The position numbers were made by a program, and so were the translations under genes. From positions 1 through 19,295 of the forward strand of contig CAVFVJ010000030.1 of the NCBI GenBank assembly GCA_963626085.1: a stretch of 19,295 bases of DNA, given 5' to 3'. The notes below the pieces were generated by a model, which was not told where the DNA came from, did not search any database, and saw only the letters and a list, made by a program, of their open reading frames with translations. This DNA is from Colivivens sp963626085 (GTDB lineage: Bacteria; Bacteroidota; Bacteroidia; Bacteroidales; Bacteroidaceae). Positions 7,591 through 15,081 of the stretch are shown piece after piece (position 1 is the stretch's first letter; each line of letters begins with the position of its first letter).

Positions 7591-7692
7591 TAGTAGGTGA
7601 CGTGTCCCACGTCACATCTTATTGAGTGTGCAGTGAGACACTGCACCTACTATGGGTTGAGTGTGCAGTGGGACACTGCACCTACTATGGGT
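7591..7692. repeat. Three-hairpin palindromic repeat array (copy 3) with a 35-bp tandem duplication
   Basis: Hairpins lie at 7597-7615 (GTGACGTG arms, TCC loop), 7628-7646 (GTGCAGTG arms, AGA loop) and 7663-7681 (GTGCAGTG arms, GGA loop). TAGTAG precedes the first and CTACTA follows the other two. Segments 7623-7657 and 7658-7692 are a 35-bp direct tandem repeat differing at one loop base, so one hairpin was recently duplicated. The array begins 20 nt beyond the GH28 stop and about 110 nt upstream of the guaA -7 box. It belongs to the same family as 2-94 and 1856-1886. Confidence 0.85.
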
Positions 7693-7712
7693 CAGTCTGT
7701 AAGATTTTCCAG

Positions 7713-9047
7713 TCAGAGAGAAATGTCCGCCCCATTGACCTTCACCCTGCGCACCGACATGTTTTCGATGTACTCCGGATGGAAGTCCGCCTTGTCCGCC
7801 TTGATGTCGCAATCCTCGAAAAGGAAGTCCTTCAGACTGTATTGTTCTTCGTTGGGCACGACATTGAAGAAGGTATTGCAGTCGAGTTTGATTCGTCTCA
7901 TCACTATGTTGTTGCTGTACGACATGGGCGTGTCCTTCCGGTCTTTCAGGTCGTAGAACTGAGTCCACGGACGAATAAGGAGGAAGTTCTTGGCGTTGCC
8001 GGTGATGTCCTCCACCGTAATATATTCGTAGTGCTGTGGAGTGTCGGGACGCATCTTCAGCCACAACAGGTTGGTCGCTTCATCCACCTTGATGCGCCGC
8101 AGCACTATGTTGCGGTCGTAGATAGACTCACTTCCACAGGTGAGGCAACTGGCACAGAAGCCGAACACGCAGTCCTCGATGATGATGTTTTCGTTGCCTC
8201 CGTTCTCTGGCATCTTCACTGGGTCGTCCGCCCACGGTCCCTTGCCACCTTTCAGTGCAACAGCATCGTCATCGACCGACATATAACAACCTCTGACGAG
8301 CATGTTGCGGCAGGCATCGATGTCGATAGCGTCCGTAGACGGGGCACGCACCGGTTTGTAAAGCGACGTGATTCGCAAGTTCAGCAGTTTCACGTTCTCG
8401 CACTTGTAGTAGTGGGTTGTCCAGAACGGAGAGTTCTGCAGACTCACGTTCTCAATCTGCACGTTCCTGCAGTTGGAGATATACACCAGTCGCGGACGTT
8501 GCTCGTCCTTGTTCGTGCATTGCGGATTCCACGAGCGACGCAACCAAAACTGTTTCCAGTAAGGCAGTCCGTTGCCGTCGATGGTGCCCTCGCCAGAGAT
8601 GGTGAAGCCATCCAGCCCGTCAGCATTGACCAGTGCCGGGAAGTACTTGCATGTCTCGCCCTCTATCCGTGTGGTCATCACAGGGAAGTCGCTTATCTGG
8701 TCAGAGCCCTTCAGTACTGCCCCTTTCTCCAAATAGAGGTGGGTGCCTTGTCTGAAGAACAGTGCACCACTTACGAACGTGCCCGAGGGTACTACCATCA
8801 CACCACCTCCATCAGCAGCCATACGGTCGATGAGTGACTGCAACTGAACGGTGTACACCTGTCCGTCCATGAGCACTCCGTAGTCAGTAATCCTGTACTG
8901 TCTGCCAAGCCGGGACAAGTCCACGTGGGTCGTGTCGCGAAACCATGCGGGCACTTCAGTCCCGTCTGGGAAAAAGTCCTTTTCACTCTTCCTCGCCTCA
9001 GCCGTCAGCGCGAGCGCGAGAATGGAACACATCAAAAGCAATTTCAT
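7713..9047 (-). CDS. Secreted glycoside hydrolase family 28 (polygalacturonase-like)
   Basis: A 445-residue exported right-handed beta-helix enzyme, expected to cut galacturonic acid linkages in pectin. A signal peptide (MKLLLMCSILALALTAEA) is followed by the N-terminal pectin-enzyme segment YRITDYGVLMDG. The GH28 catalytic motifs are recognisable but variant: STDAIDID (about 237-244, NTD equivalent), VDDDAVALKGG (258-268, the DD pair), LTCGSES (302-308, where GHG-xGS is usual) and LWLKMRP (328-334, RIK equivalent). The conserved His of motif III is not evident. I start at ATG 9047; the frame otherwise opens only at GTG 9071, which lies inside a -7-like box. No SusC/D genes are nearby, so it is an isolated pectinase gene rather than part of a visible utilisation locus. 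Confidence 0.88.
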   Translation of the reverse strand: MKLLLMCSILALALTAEARKSEKDFFPDGTEVPAWFRDTTHVDLSRLGRQYRITDYGVLMDGQVYTVQLQSLIDRMAADGGGVMVVPSGTFVSGALFFRQGTHLYLEKGAVLKGSDQISDFPVMTTRIEGETCKYFPALVNADGLDGFTISGEGTIDGNGLPYWKQFWLRRSWNPQCTNKDEQRPRLVYISNCRNVQIENVSLQNSPFWTTHYYKCENVKLLNLRITSLYKPVRAPSTDAIDIDACRNMLVRGCYMSVDDDAVALKGGKGPWADDPVKMPENGGNENIIIEDCVFGFCASCLTCGSESIYDRNIVLRRIKVDEATNLLWLKMRPDTPQHYEYITVEDITGNAKNFLLIRPWTQFYDLKDRKDTPMSYSNNIVMRRIKLDCNTFFNVVPNEEQYSLKDFLFEDCDIKADKADFHPEYIENMSVRRVKVNGADISL

Positions 9048-9070
9048 AATCCAAAAACATTTATCCGCCA

Positions 9071-9086
9071 CAAAAATACAAAAATA
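9071..9086 (-). promoter_or_regulatory. Tandem -7-like elements for the GH28 gene
   Basis: On the minus strand TATTTTTG occurs twice back to back (9086-9079 and 9078-9071), each matching TAnnTTTG, 24 to 39 nt before the GH28 ATG. No convincing -33 box is seen. This is the divergent partner of the element at 9122. Confidence 0.4.
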
Positions 9087-9121
9087 TCACAACAACGCCC
9101 CCCAAACCCGGAACTTTTCGT

Positions 9122-9129
9122 TAACTTTG
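9122..9129 (+). promoter_or_regulatory. -7 element for the topoisomerase operon
   Basis: TAACTTTG matches TAnnTTTG and lies 17 nt before ATG 9147. Translation starting further upstream (the frame is open to 8925) would precede the expected transcript start, which supports ATG 9147. The -33 region has no TTTG. Confidence 0.5.
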
Positions 9130-9146
9130 TGGTAAATAGCATTCAT

Positions 9147-11900
9147 ATGGACGAAATAAAGGAAGGAGACAGTATAACCCATCACCTTGGCGGCATGTAC
9201 CAGAACTGGTTTTTGGACTACGCCAGTTACGTGATACTGGAACGTGCCGTGCCTCACATCATGGACGGACTGAAGCCTGTACAGCGGCGCATCCTCCATT
9301 CGATGAAACGGATGGACGACGGTCGTTACAACAAGGTGGCGAACATAGTTGGACACACGATGCAGTTCCACCCCCACGGTGATGCTTCCATCAAGGACGC
9401 ACTGGTGCAGTTGGGGCAGAAAGACCTGCTTGTAGATTGTCAGGGAAACTGGGGCAACATACTCACGGGCGACGATGCAGCTGCCGGCAGGTACATTGAG
9501 GCGAAGCTCTCGAAGTTCGCCAACGAGGTGGTGTTCAACCCAAAGACAACCGAATGGAAGCTGTCGTACGACGGACGCAACAAGGAACCCATCACCCTAC
9601 CTGTCAAGTTCCCGTTGTTGCTCGCGCAAGGAGTCGAGGGCATTGCCGTGGGACTCTCGTCCAAGATACTGCCGCACAACTTCAACGAGATCTGTGAGGC
9701 TGCCGTGCACTACCTGCACGACGAGCCATTCCAGCTGTACCCCGACTTTCTCACTGGTGGTTCGGTGGACGTGTCGAAGTACAACGACGGACAGCGTGGC
9801 GGTTCGGTGAGGGTGAGGGCGAAGATTGAGAAGCTCGACAACAAAACTCTCGTCATCCGCGAGATTCCGTTCGGCAAGACATCCACCACCCTCATCGACT
9901 CTATCCTCCGTGCCATCGACAAAGGTAAGATTAAAGCAAGGAAGGTGGACGACAACACTGCTGCCAACGTTGAGATACTGGTGCACCTGATGCCGGGCAT
10001 TTCAAGCGACAAGACCATCGATGCGCTTTATGCCTTCACCGACTGCGAGATAAGCATAAGCCCCAACTGTTGCGTCATCGACAACCGTATGCCGCAGTTC
10101 CTCACCGTCAGCGACGTGCTCCGCCGTTCGGTGGACTACACCAAGTACCTCATCCGTAGGGAACTGGAAATCCGTAGGGACGAGCTCATGGAACAACTCT
10201 TCTTCTGTTCACTGGAGAAGATATTCATCGAGGAGCGCATCTACAAGGGCAAGCCGTTCGAGAATGCGGAAAACACGGATGCCGCCCTCGCCTATGTAGA
10301 CGAGCGCCTGGAACCGTTCAAGAAAGACCTGGTGAGGGAGGTAACACGAGACGACCTGCTTCGTCTGCTTGAGATAAAGATGCAACGTATCCTCAAGTTC
10401 AACAAGGACAAGGCGGACGAGCTGATTCTGAAGATTAAGGATGAATTGAAGCAGATTGCGCGCGACCTCGACAATTTGGTGGAAGTGACAGCCGACTGGT
10501 TCAAGTATCTGCAGAGCAAGTACGGCTCTGACTATCCACGACTCACAGAGATACGCAACTTCGACACCATACAGGCAGCAACAGTTGCCGAGGCAAACCA
10601 GAAACTATACATCAACCGTACTGACGGCTTCGTGGGTACTGGTCTGAAGAAGGACGAGTTTGTGTGCAACTGTAGCGACATTGACGACATCATCATCTTC
10701 TACAAGGACGGAACGTACAAGACCACAAAAGTGTCGGAGAAGACGTTCGTGGGAGAGACGGAGAAGGCGAAGAGGGAAAAGCGGAAGACTGAAATCATAC
10801 ATGTGGCTGTATTCAAGAAGAACGACAGCCGCACCATATACAACGTGTGCTACAAGGATGGGACAAGTGGTGTAACGTACATCAAACGGTTCAACATAAC
10901 TACACTGAGCCGCGACCACGAGTACGACTTGACGATGGGCACGCCTAAGTCGAGGGTCACTTACTTCACTGCCAACGCCAACGGTGAGGCGGAGGTCATT
11001 AAAGTGACGCTCAAGCCACAAGCGAAACTGAAGAAGCTCATCTTCGACAAAGATTTCAAGGACATTGCCGTCAAGGGACGGAGCGCAAGGGGTAACCTGC
11101 TCACCAAGTATGAGGTGCTGCGAATCGGACTGAAGTCGCACGGAGGCAGCACCCTGGGAGGACGCGACGTGTGGTTCGATGAGGACGTGAAACGACTCAA
11201 CTACGAGAACCACGGCAAGTACCTCGGGGAGTTCTTCAATGACGACAAGATACTGGTGGTGCTCGAAAACGGAGAGTTCTACACCACTGGCTTCGACATC
11301 AACAACCACTACGAGCAGAACATACTGGTGATTGAGAAGTACGACAGTGACAAGGTGTGGACAGCTGTGCTTATGGACGCTGACAACCAAAACCTGCCCT
11401 ACATCAAACGCTTCACCATGGAGGAGTCGCGCAAACGGCAGAACTGCCTTGGCGACAATCCCGAGTCTCGTCTGCTGTTGCTCACCGACTCTGCACGTCC
11501 GCTGCTCGTGCTGACCTTCGCACAACCAGACACCTTCCGCGGCCCACAAGAACTCGACGCTGAAGAGTTCATTGCTGTCAAGGGTTTCAAGGCCAAAGGC
11601 AAACGGCTCACGCCCTATGCACTGGAGAGCGTTGAGGAGAAAATTGTGGAACCCGAGATATCTGATGAGACGGAGGACAATAATGACGGACAGGAGTCTG
11701 AAGACAATACTGACGAACTGGACGGAAACGATAGCGTAACGGACAAGGCTGAGGAGGAGACCACAGACGAGGTTGAGACTCCAGAGTACGAGAAGTCTAA
11801 GCACAAAGAGCCAGAGCCCGAAGTGCACGAGTCAGACGAGGAATACCGCAAGAAGAACCCACCCCACCATGAAGGGCCGATACAACTGACTCTCTTTTAG
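9147..11900 (+). CDS. parC: DNA topoisomerase IV subunit A (ParC-like)
   Basis: A 917-residue type IIA topoisomerase A subunit that breaks and rejoins DNA, pairing with a ParE/GyrB-type ATPase not in this window. The winged-helix and active-site region is intact: LKPVQRRILHSM (42-53), HPHGDASIKDALV (75-87) and catalytic Tyr116 in AAGRYIEA. A coiled-coil tower (about 350-470) and a C-terminal beta-pinwheel region follow. A GyrA box (QRRGGRG) is absent; only KGRSARGN is seen, favouring topoisomerase IV over gyrase. The last ~100 residues are a very acidic, probably disordered tail ending in QLTLF. Ala80 occupies the place of the quinolone-contact Ser (ParC S80/GyrA S83). The start is set at MDEIKEGDS, in agreement with the -7 element. 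It heads a five-gene plus-strand run; DUF3316 begins 3 nt downstream. Confidence 0.93.
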   Translation: MDEIKEGDSITHHLGGMYQNWFLDYASYVILERAVPHIMDGLKPVQRRILHSMKRMDDGRYNKVANIVGHTMQFHPHGDASIKDALVQLGQKDLLVDCQGNWGNILTGDDAAAGRYIEAKLSKFANEVVFNPKTTEWKLSYDGRNKEPITLPVKFPLLLAQGVEGIAVGLSSKILPHNFNEICEAAVHYLHDEPFQLYPDFLTGGSVDVSKYNDGQRGGSVRVRAKIEKLDNKTLVIREIPFGKTSTTLIDSILRAIDKGKIKARKVDDNTAANVEILVHLMPGISSDKTIDALYAFTDCEISISPNCCVIDNRMPQFLTVSDVLRRSVDYTKYLIRRELEIRRDELMEQLFFCSLEKIFIEERIYKGKPFENAENTDAALAYVDERLEPFKKDLVREVTRDDLLRLLEIKMQRILKFNKDKADELILKIKDELKQIARDLDNLVEVTADWFKYLQSKYGSDYPRLTEIRNFDTIQAATVAEANQKLYINRTDGFVGTGLKKDEFVCNCSDIDDIIIFYKDGTYKTTKVSEKTFVGETEKAKREKRKTEIIHVAVFKKNDSRTIYNVCYKDGTSGVTYIKRFNITTLSRDHEYDLTMGTPKSRVTYFTANANGEAEVIKVTLKPQAKLKKLIFDKDFKDIAVKGRSARGNLLTKYEVLRIGLKSHGGSTLGGRDVWFDEDVKRLNYENHGKYLGEFFNDDKILVVLENGEFYTTGFDINNHYEQNILVIEKYDSDKVWTAVLMDADNQNLPYIKRFTMEESRKRQNCLGDNPESRLLLLTDSARPLLVLTFAQPDTFRGPQELDAEEFIAVKGFKAKGKRLTPYALESVEEKIVEPEISDETEDNNDGQESEDNTDELDGNDSVTDKAEEETTDEVETPEYEKSKHKEPEPEVHESDEEYRKKNPPHHEGPIQLTLF

Positions 11901-11903
11901 CCC

Positions 11904-12659
11904 ATGCGAAAATTGACAGCGATACTGGCGGTAATGATAGGTTGCACGTTGGGTGCGCAAGCGCAGGACGTGACGACGGACAAGCCTGTAACCCGATTTT
12001 TATTCAACACGGGGTCGTTCAACGTGCTCGACACCTACCTCTCTCCTTATTCATATAAGGGGCAACGGTTGGGCTTGACTTTGGAGAAGCAGTACAATCA
12101 CACGGTGCACCGCACACACATATATTACGGTTGGCTGAAGAACCCAGCGAAGAACACGGACGAGTTCGACGCTGGACTCTCCTACTCTCTCGCCCACCAC
12201 TTCCAGATACTCAGTTCTGGTAACTGGACTTTGAAGGCTGGACCGATGGGACAGGCGCGACTGGGTTGTCTCTACAACAGGCGTAACGGCAACAACCCTG
12301 CACAGGCGAAAGCCTCACTCATGGCACACGCGTCAGCAGCAGCCACCTACTTCTTCCGTCTGCGAGGCGAGGAATGGAAGGTGGAGGGAACGCTCGACGT
12401 ACCAGTCATCGGACTCGCCTACTCCCCACAGTTCGGACAGTCGTACTACGAGGAGTTCGTGGGAGGACACTACGACCACAACTGTGTGCTGGCGCACACG
12501 TTCAACACTCCATCGGTGGAATACCGTCTGCTGCTCGGCTTCCCAGTGAGGCGCGCACGGTGCTACTTGGGCTACAACGGACAGATCTACCAAACGAAAT
12601 ACAACAACCTACGCTACCACGCCTACGCACACTCGTTGGTCGTCGGAATAAAACTGTAG
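11904..12659 (+). CDS. DUF3316 family exported protein
   Basis: A 251-residue protein with a Sec signal peptide (about 1-20, ending LGAQA/QD). The rest is rich in alternating aromatic and polar residues (THIYYGWLKN, ATYFFRLRG, RCYLGYNGQIYQTKY), ending in HSLVVGIKL, a pattern typical of a small outer-membrane beta-barrel. It matches what I remember of DUF3316, a family of unknown function in Bacteroidetes. It starts 3 nt after the topoisomerase stop and is followed after 20 nt by the S41 protease gene, so co-transcription is very likely. An envelope role is inferred from the signal peptide and strand pattern; no enzyme motif is visible. Confidence 0.75.
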   Translation: MRKLTAILAVMIGCTLGAQAQDVTTDKPVTRFLFNTGSFNVLDTYLSPYSYKGQRLGLTLEKQYNHTVHRTHIYYGWLKNPAKNTDEFDAGLSYSLAHHFQILSSGNWTLKAGPMGQARLGCLYNRRNGNNPAQAKASLMAHASAAATYFFRLRGEEWKVEGTLDVPVIGLAYSPQFGQSYYEEFVGGHYDHNCVLAHTFNTPSVEYRLLLGFPVRRARCYLGYNGQIYQTKYNNLRYHAYAHSLVVGIKL

Positions 12660-12679
12660 GCACAACAACTGAAGACTAC

Positions 12680-13714
12680 ATGAAAGGACACACCATCATA
12701 TCAACGCTCCTGTCCATACTCCTGCCACTCACACTACTCGGAGGGTGCGTCGGAGAGGAACTGCCGTCGGACAACACCCCCTCGGGCAACCTTGAGGCAC
12801 TGTGGCAGTTGCTCGACGAGCGGTACTGCTTCTTCGACTATAAGAAAGAGGAGCTGGGCTTGGACTGGGACGAGGTGCACGAGAAATACCAGAAGCAGGT
12901 GAACGACAAGATGTCCTCACTGCAACTCTTCGAGGTGTGCTGCAACATGATAGGAGAACTTCGCGACGGACACGTCAACCTCGGAGCGTCGTTCGACCTC
13001 GGGCGCAACTGGAGTTTCTGGGAAGACCATACGGAGAACTACTACGACTCCATTGCTCGTGGATATCTGGGCACGGACTACAACATAGCGTCCGCACTGA
13101 AGTTCAAGGTATTGGACGACAACATAGGCTACGTTAGGTGCGAGAGTTTCAGCGACGGACTGGGCGACGGCAACATAAGTAGCATGATGACCCTACTCGC
13201 CCCCTGCAACGGACTGATAGTGGACGTGAGAGGCAACGGTGGAGGTAAAATGACCAACGCACGGAAACTGGCGTCCTTCTTCATCAACGAGAAGACACTC
13301 GTGGGCTACTCCTACCACAAGACCGGCAAGGGACACAGCGACTTCTCCTCGCCCGAGGCGGAGTATCTAGAACCGGCAAGCGGCATGAGGTGGCAGAAAC
13401 CGGTGGTGGTGCTCACCAACCGCAAATGCTACTCCGCCACCAACGAGTTCGTGAAGATGATGAAGTGCGCCCCCACCGTAACCCTACTGGGCGACACCAC
13501 TGGCGGAGGGTCAGGACTGCCGTTCACACAGGAAGTGCCGTGCGGATGGAGCGTGAGATACAGTGCGGTGGTCTACATCGATAAGGACAAGCAACACACC
13601 GAGTTCGGCATTGCGCCCGACATACGGGTGGACATGGACATGGCGGACGTAGCCCGACGCAAGGACACCCTCATCGAAAGGGCGCGCCAATACTTAAACG
13701 GAAACGACAAATGA
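12680..13714 (+). CDS. S41 family (tricorn/C-terminal processing-like) lipoprotein peptidase
   Basis: A 344-residue lipoprotein. A type II signal peptide with lipobox LGGC gives lipidated Cys23; the following VGEE is an acidic stretch of the sort linked to surface export in Bacteroidetes. The S41 core is present: RDGHVNLG (95-102, with the His common in tricorn-type members), GLIVDVRGNGGG (178-189), VVLTNRKCYSATNEF (243-257, likely nucleophile Ser252), GDTTGGGSGLP (271-281) and EFGIAPDIRVD (308-318). No PDZ domain is evident, so it is shorter than CtpA/Prc-type enzymes. ATG 12680 is the first start consistent with the signal peptide. Its last codons overlap the mtaB start by 4 nt (13711-13714), indicating translational coupling. 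The substrate is unknown. Confidence 0.88.
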   Translation: MKGHTIISTLLSILLPLTLLGGCVGEELPSDNTPSGNLEALWQLLDERYCFFDYKKEELGLDWDEVHEKYQKQVNDKMSSLQLFEVCCNMIGELRDGHVNLGASFDLGRNWSFWEDHTENYYDSIARGYLGTDYNIASALKFKVLDDNIGYVRCESFSDGLGDGNISSMMTLLAPCNGLIVDVRGNGGGKMTNARKLASFFINEKTLVGYSYHKTGKGHSDFSSPEAEYLEPASGMRWQKPVVVLTNRKCYSATNEFVKMMKCAPTVTLLGDTTGGGSGLPFTQEVPCGWSVRYSAVVYIDKDKQHTEFGIAPDIRVDMDMADVARRKDTLIERARQYLNGNDK

Positions 13715-15081
13715 TTGACTACAGTATACTTGAAGGAAAGACTGCAGCGTTCTTCACCTTGGGATGCAAGCTCAACTTCGCTGAGACATCAACCCTTGGC
13801 GAAGCTCTCATGAGACATGGGGTGAGGAAAGCGAAGAAAGGTGAGGCAGCGGACATCTGTGTGGTCAACACGTGCAGTGTGACTGCGCAGGCAGACAGCA
13901 AGTGCCGCCAGGCCATCCACAGGATAATAAAGGAGAACCCCGGAGCGTTCGTAGCAGTCACTGGTTGCTACGCGCAACTGAGTCCGCAGACTATCAGCGA
14001 CATCCCTGGAGTGAATCTCGTGGTGGGTGCGCAGTACCGGGGCGAACTGATTCCACAGATGTGCTACATGATGAGTCAAGGCACACCGTTGGAAGAAAAC
14101 AAGCAGGACAAAGAAAATAAGGAGAAAGAAGAGGAAGAGCAAAACAAGGAGGAAAAGAAGGGAAAGGAACGTGAATTCTTCCCCTCGTGCTCGCGTGGTG
14201 ACCGTACCCGTTACTTCCTCAAGGTACAGGACGGCTGCAACTACTTCTGCACCTACTGCACCATACCCATGGCACGTGGCAGAAGCCGCAATGGCTCCAT
14301 CCAGTCCCTCGTGGAACAGGCACGCACCGTAGCCGAGGAGGGCGGCAAGGAGATTGTGCTGACTGGCGTGAACATCGGGGACTTCGGACGCACCACTGGT
14401 GAGACCTTCCTCGACCTCATACGCGAGCTCGACAAGGTGGACGGCATCGAGCGTTACAGGATTTCGTCCATCGAGCCCGACCTTCTCACCGATGAGATAA
14501 TAGAGTTCTGCGCACAGTCGCGCTCCTTCATGCCTCACTTCCACATACCACTGCAGAGCGGTTGCGACGAGGTGTTGCGACTCATGCACCGCCACTACGA
14601 CACTGCCCTCTTCCGCCATAAGACCGAGCGCATCAGGGAACTGATGCCTGACTGCTTCATCGGGGTGGACGTGATGACTGGTACGAGGGGCGAGACACAG
14701 GAGTACTTCGACCGTGCCTATGACTTCATCCAGAGCCTCGACATAACCCAGTTGCATGTGTTCACCTACTCTGAACGCCCTGGCACGAAAGCCTTGCAGA
14801 TTCCCCACACGGTAAGTCCCGAGGAGAAGCACGAACGTACCACACGGTTGCTCAGACTCTCCGACGAGAAGACGCACGAGTTCTACAGCCGTCACATAGG
14901 TAGGACTGCCAAGGTTCTGATGGAACACACGTCGAGACCAAGTAAGCCGATGAACGGCTTCACAGATAACTATATTAGGGTGGAAATGTCCAATGACAAG
15001 AGTCTGGACAACCGCATCGTGCAAGTACGGCTGGAAGGATTCAACAAAACGAACGATGCCTTATGTGCAAGCTTGCTATAG
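13711..15081 (+). CDS. mtaB: tRNA (N6-threonylcarbamoyladenosine(37)-C2)-methylthiotransferase MtaB
   Basis: A 456-residue radical SAM enzyme that adds a methylthio group to t6A37 of ANN-decoding tRNAs, giving ms2t6A. The N-terminal UPF0004 domain has cluster ligands C19, C55 and C86 (TLGCKLN, VNTCSVT, TGCYAQ). The radical SAM motif C176-x3-C180-x2-C183 (CNYFCTYC) follows, and a C-terminal TRAM-like domain ends near NRIVQVRLEGF. The HIPLQSGCDEVLR and DVMTGTRGET motifs are typical of methylthiotransferases. Unusual is a Lys/Glu-only segment at about 128-156 between the first two domains, much longer and more charged than the usual linker. It overlaps the protease gene by 4 nt and the glycosyltransferase gene by 19 nt. 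Confidence 0.94.
   Translation: MIDYSILEGKTAAFFTLGCKLNFAETSTLGEALMRHGVRKAKKGEAADICVVNTCSVTAQADSKCRQAIHRIIKENPGAFVAVTGCYAQLSPQTISDIPGVNLVVGAQYRGELIPQMCYMMSQGTPLEENKQDKENKEKEEEEQNKEEKKGKEREFFPSCSRGDRTRYFLKVQDGCNYFCTYCTIPMARGRSRNGSIQSLVEQARTVAEEGGKEIVLTGVNIGDFGRTTGETFLDLIRELDKVDGIERYRISSIEPDLLTDEIIEFCAQSRSFMPHFHIPLQSGCDEVLRLMHRHYDTALFRHKTERIRELMPDCFIGVDVMTGTRGETQEYFDRAYDFIQSLDITQLHVFTYSERPGTKALQIPHTVSPEEKHERTTRLLRLSDEKTHEFYSRHIGRTAKVLMEHTSRPSKPMNGFTDNYIRVEMSNDKSLDNRIVQVRLEGFNKTNDALCASLL

Noticed and set aside
10605..11828. A 407-codon open frame on the minus strand opposite the topoisomerase gene
   Set aside because: It mirrors the codon pattern of the real plus-strand gene, has no family motif and no promoter. 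The long antisense frames opposite GH28 (7626-8837) and mtaB (13789-15024) are rejected on the same grounds.
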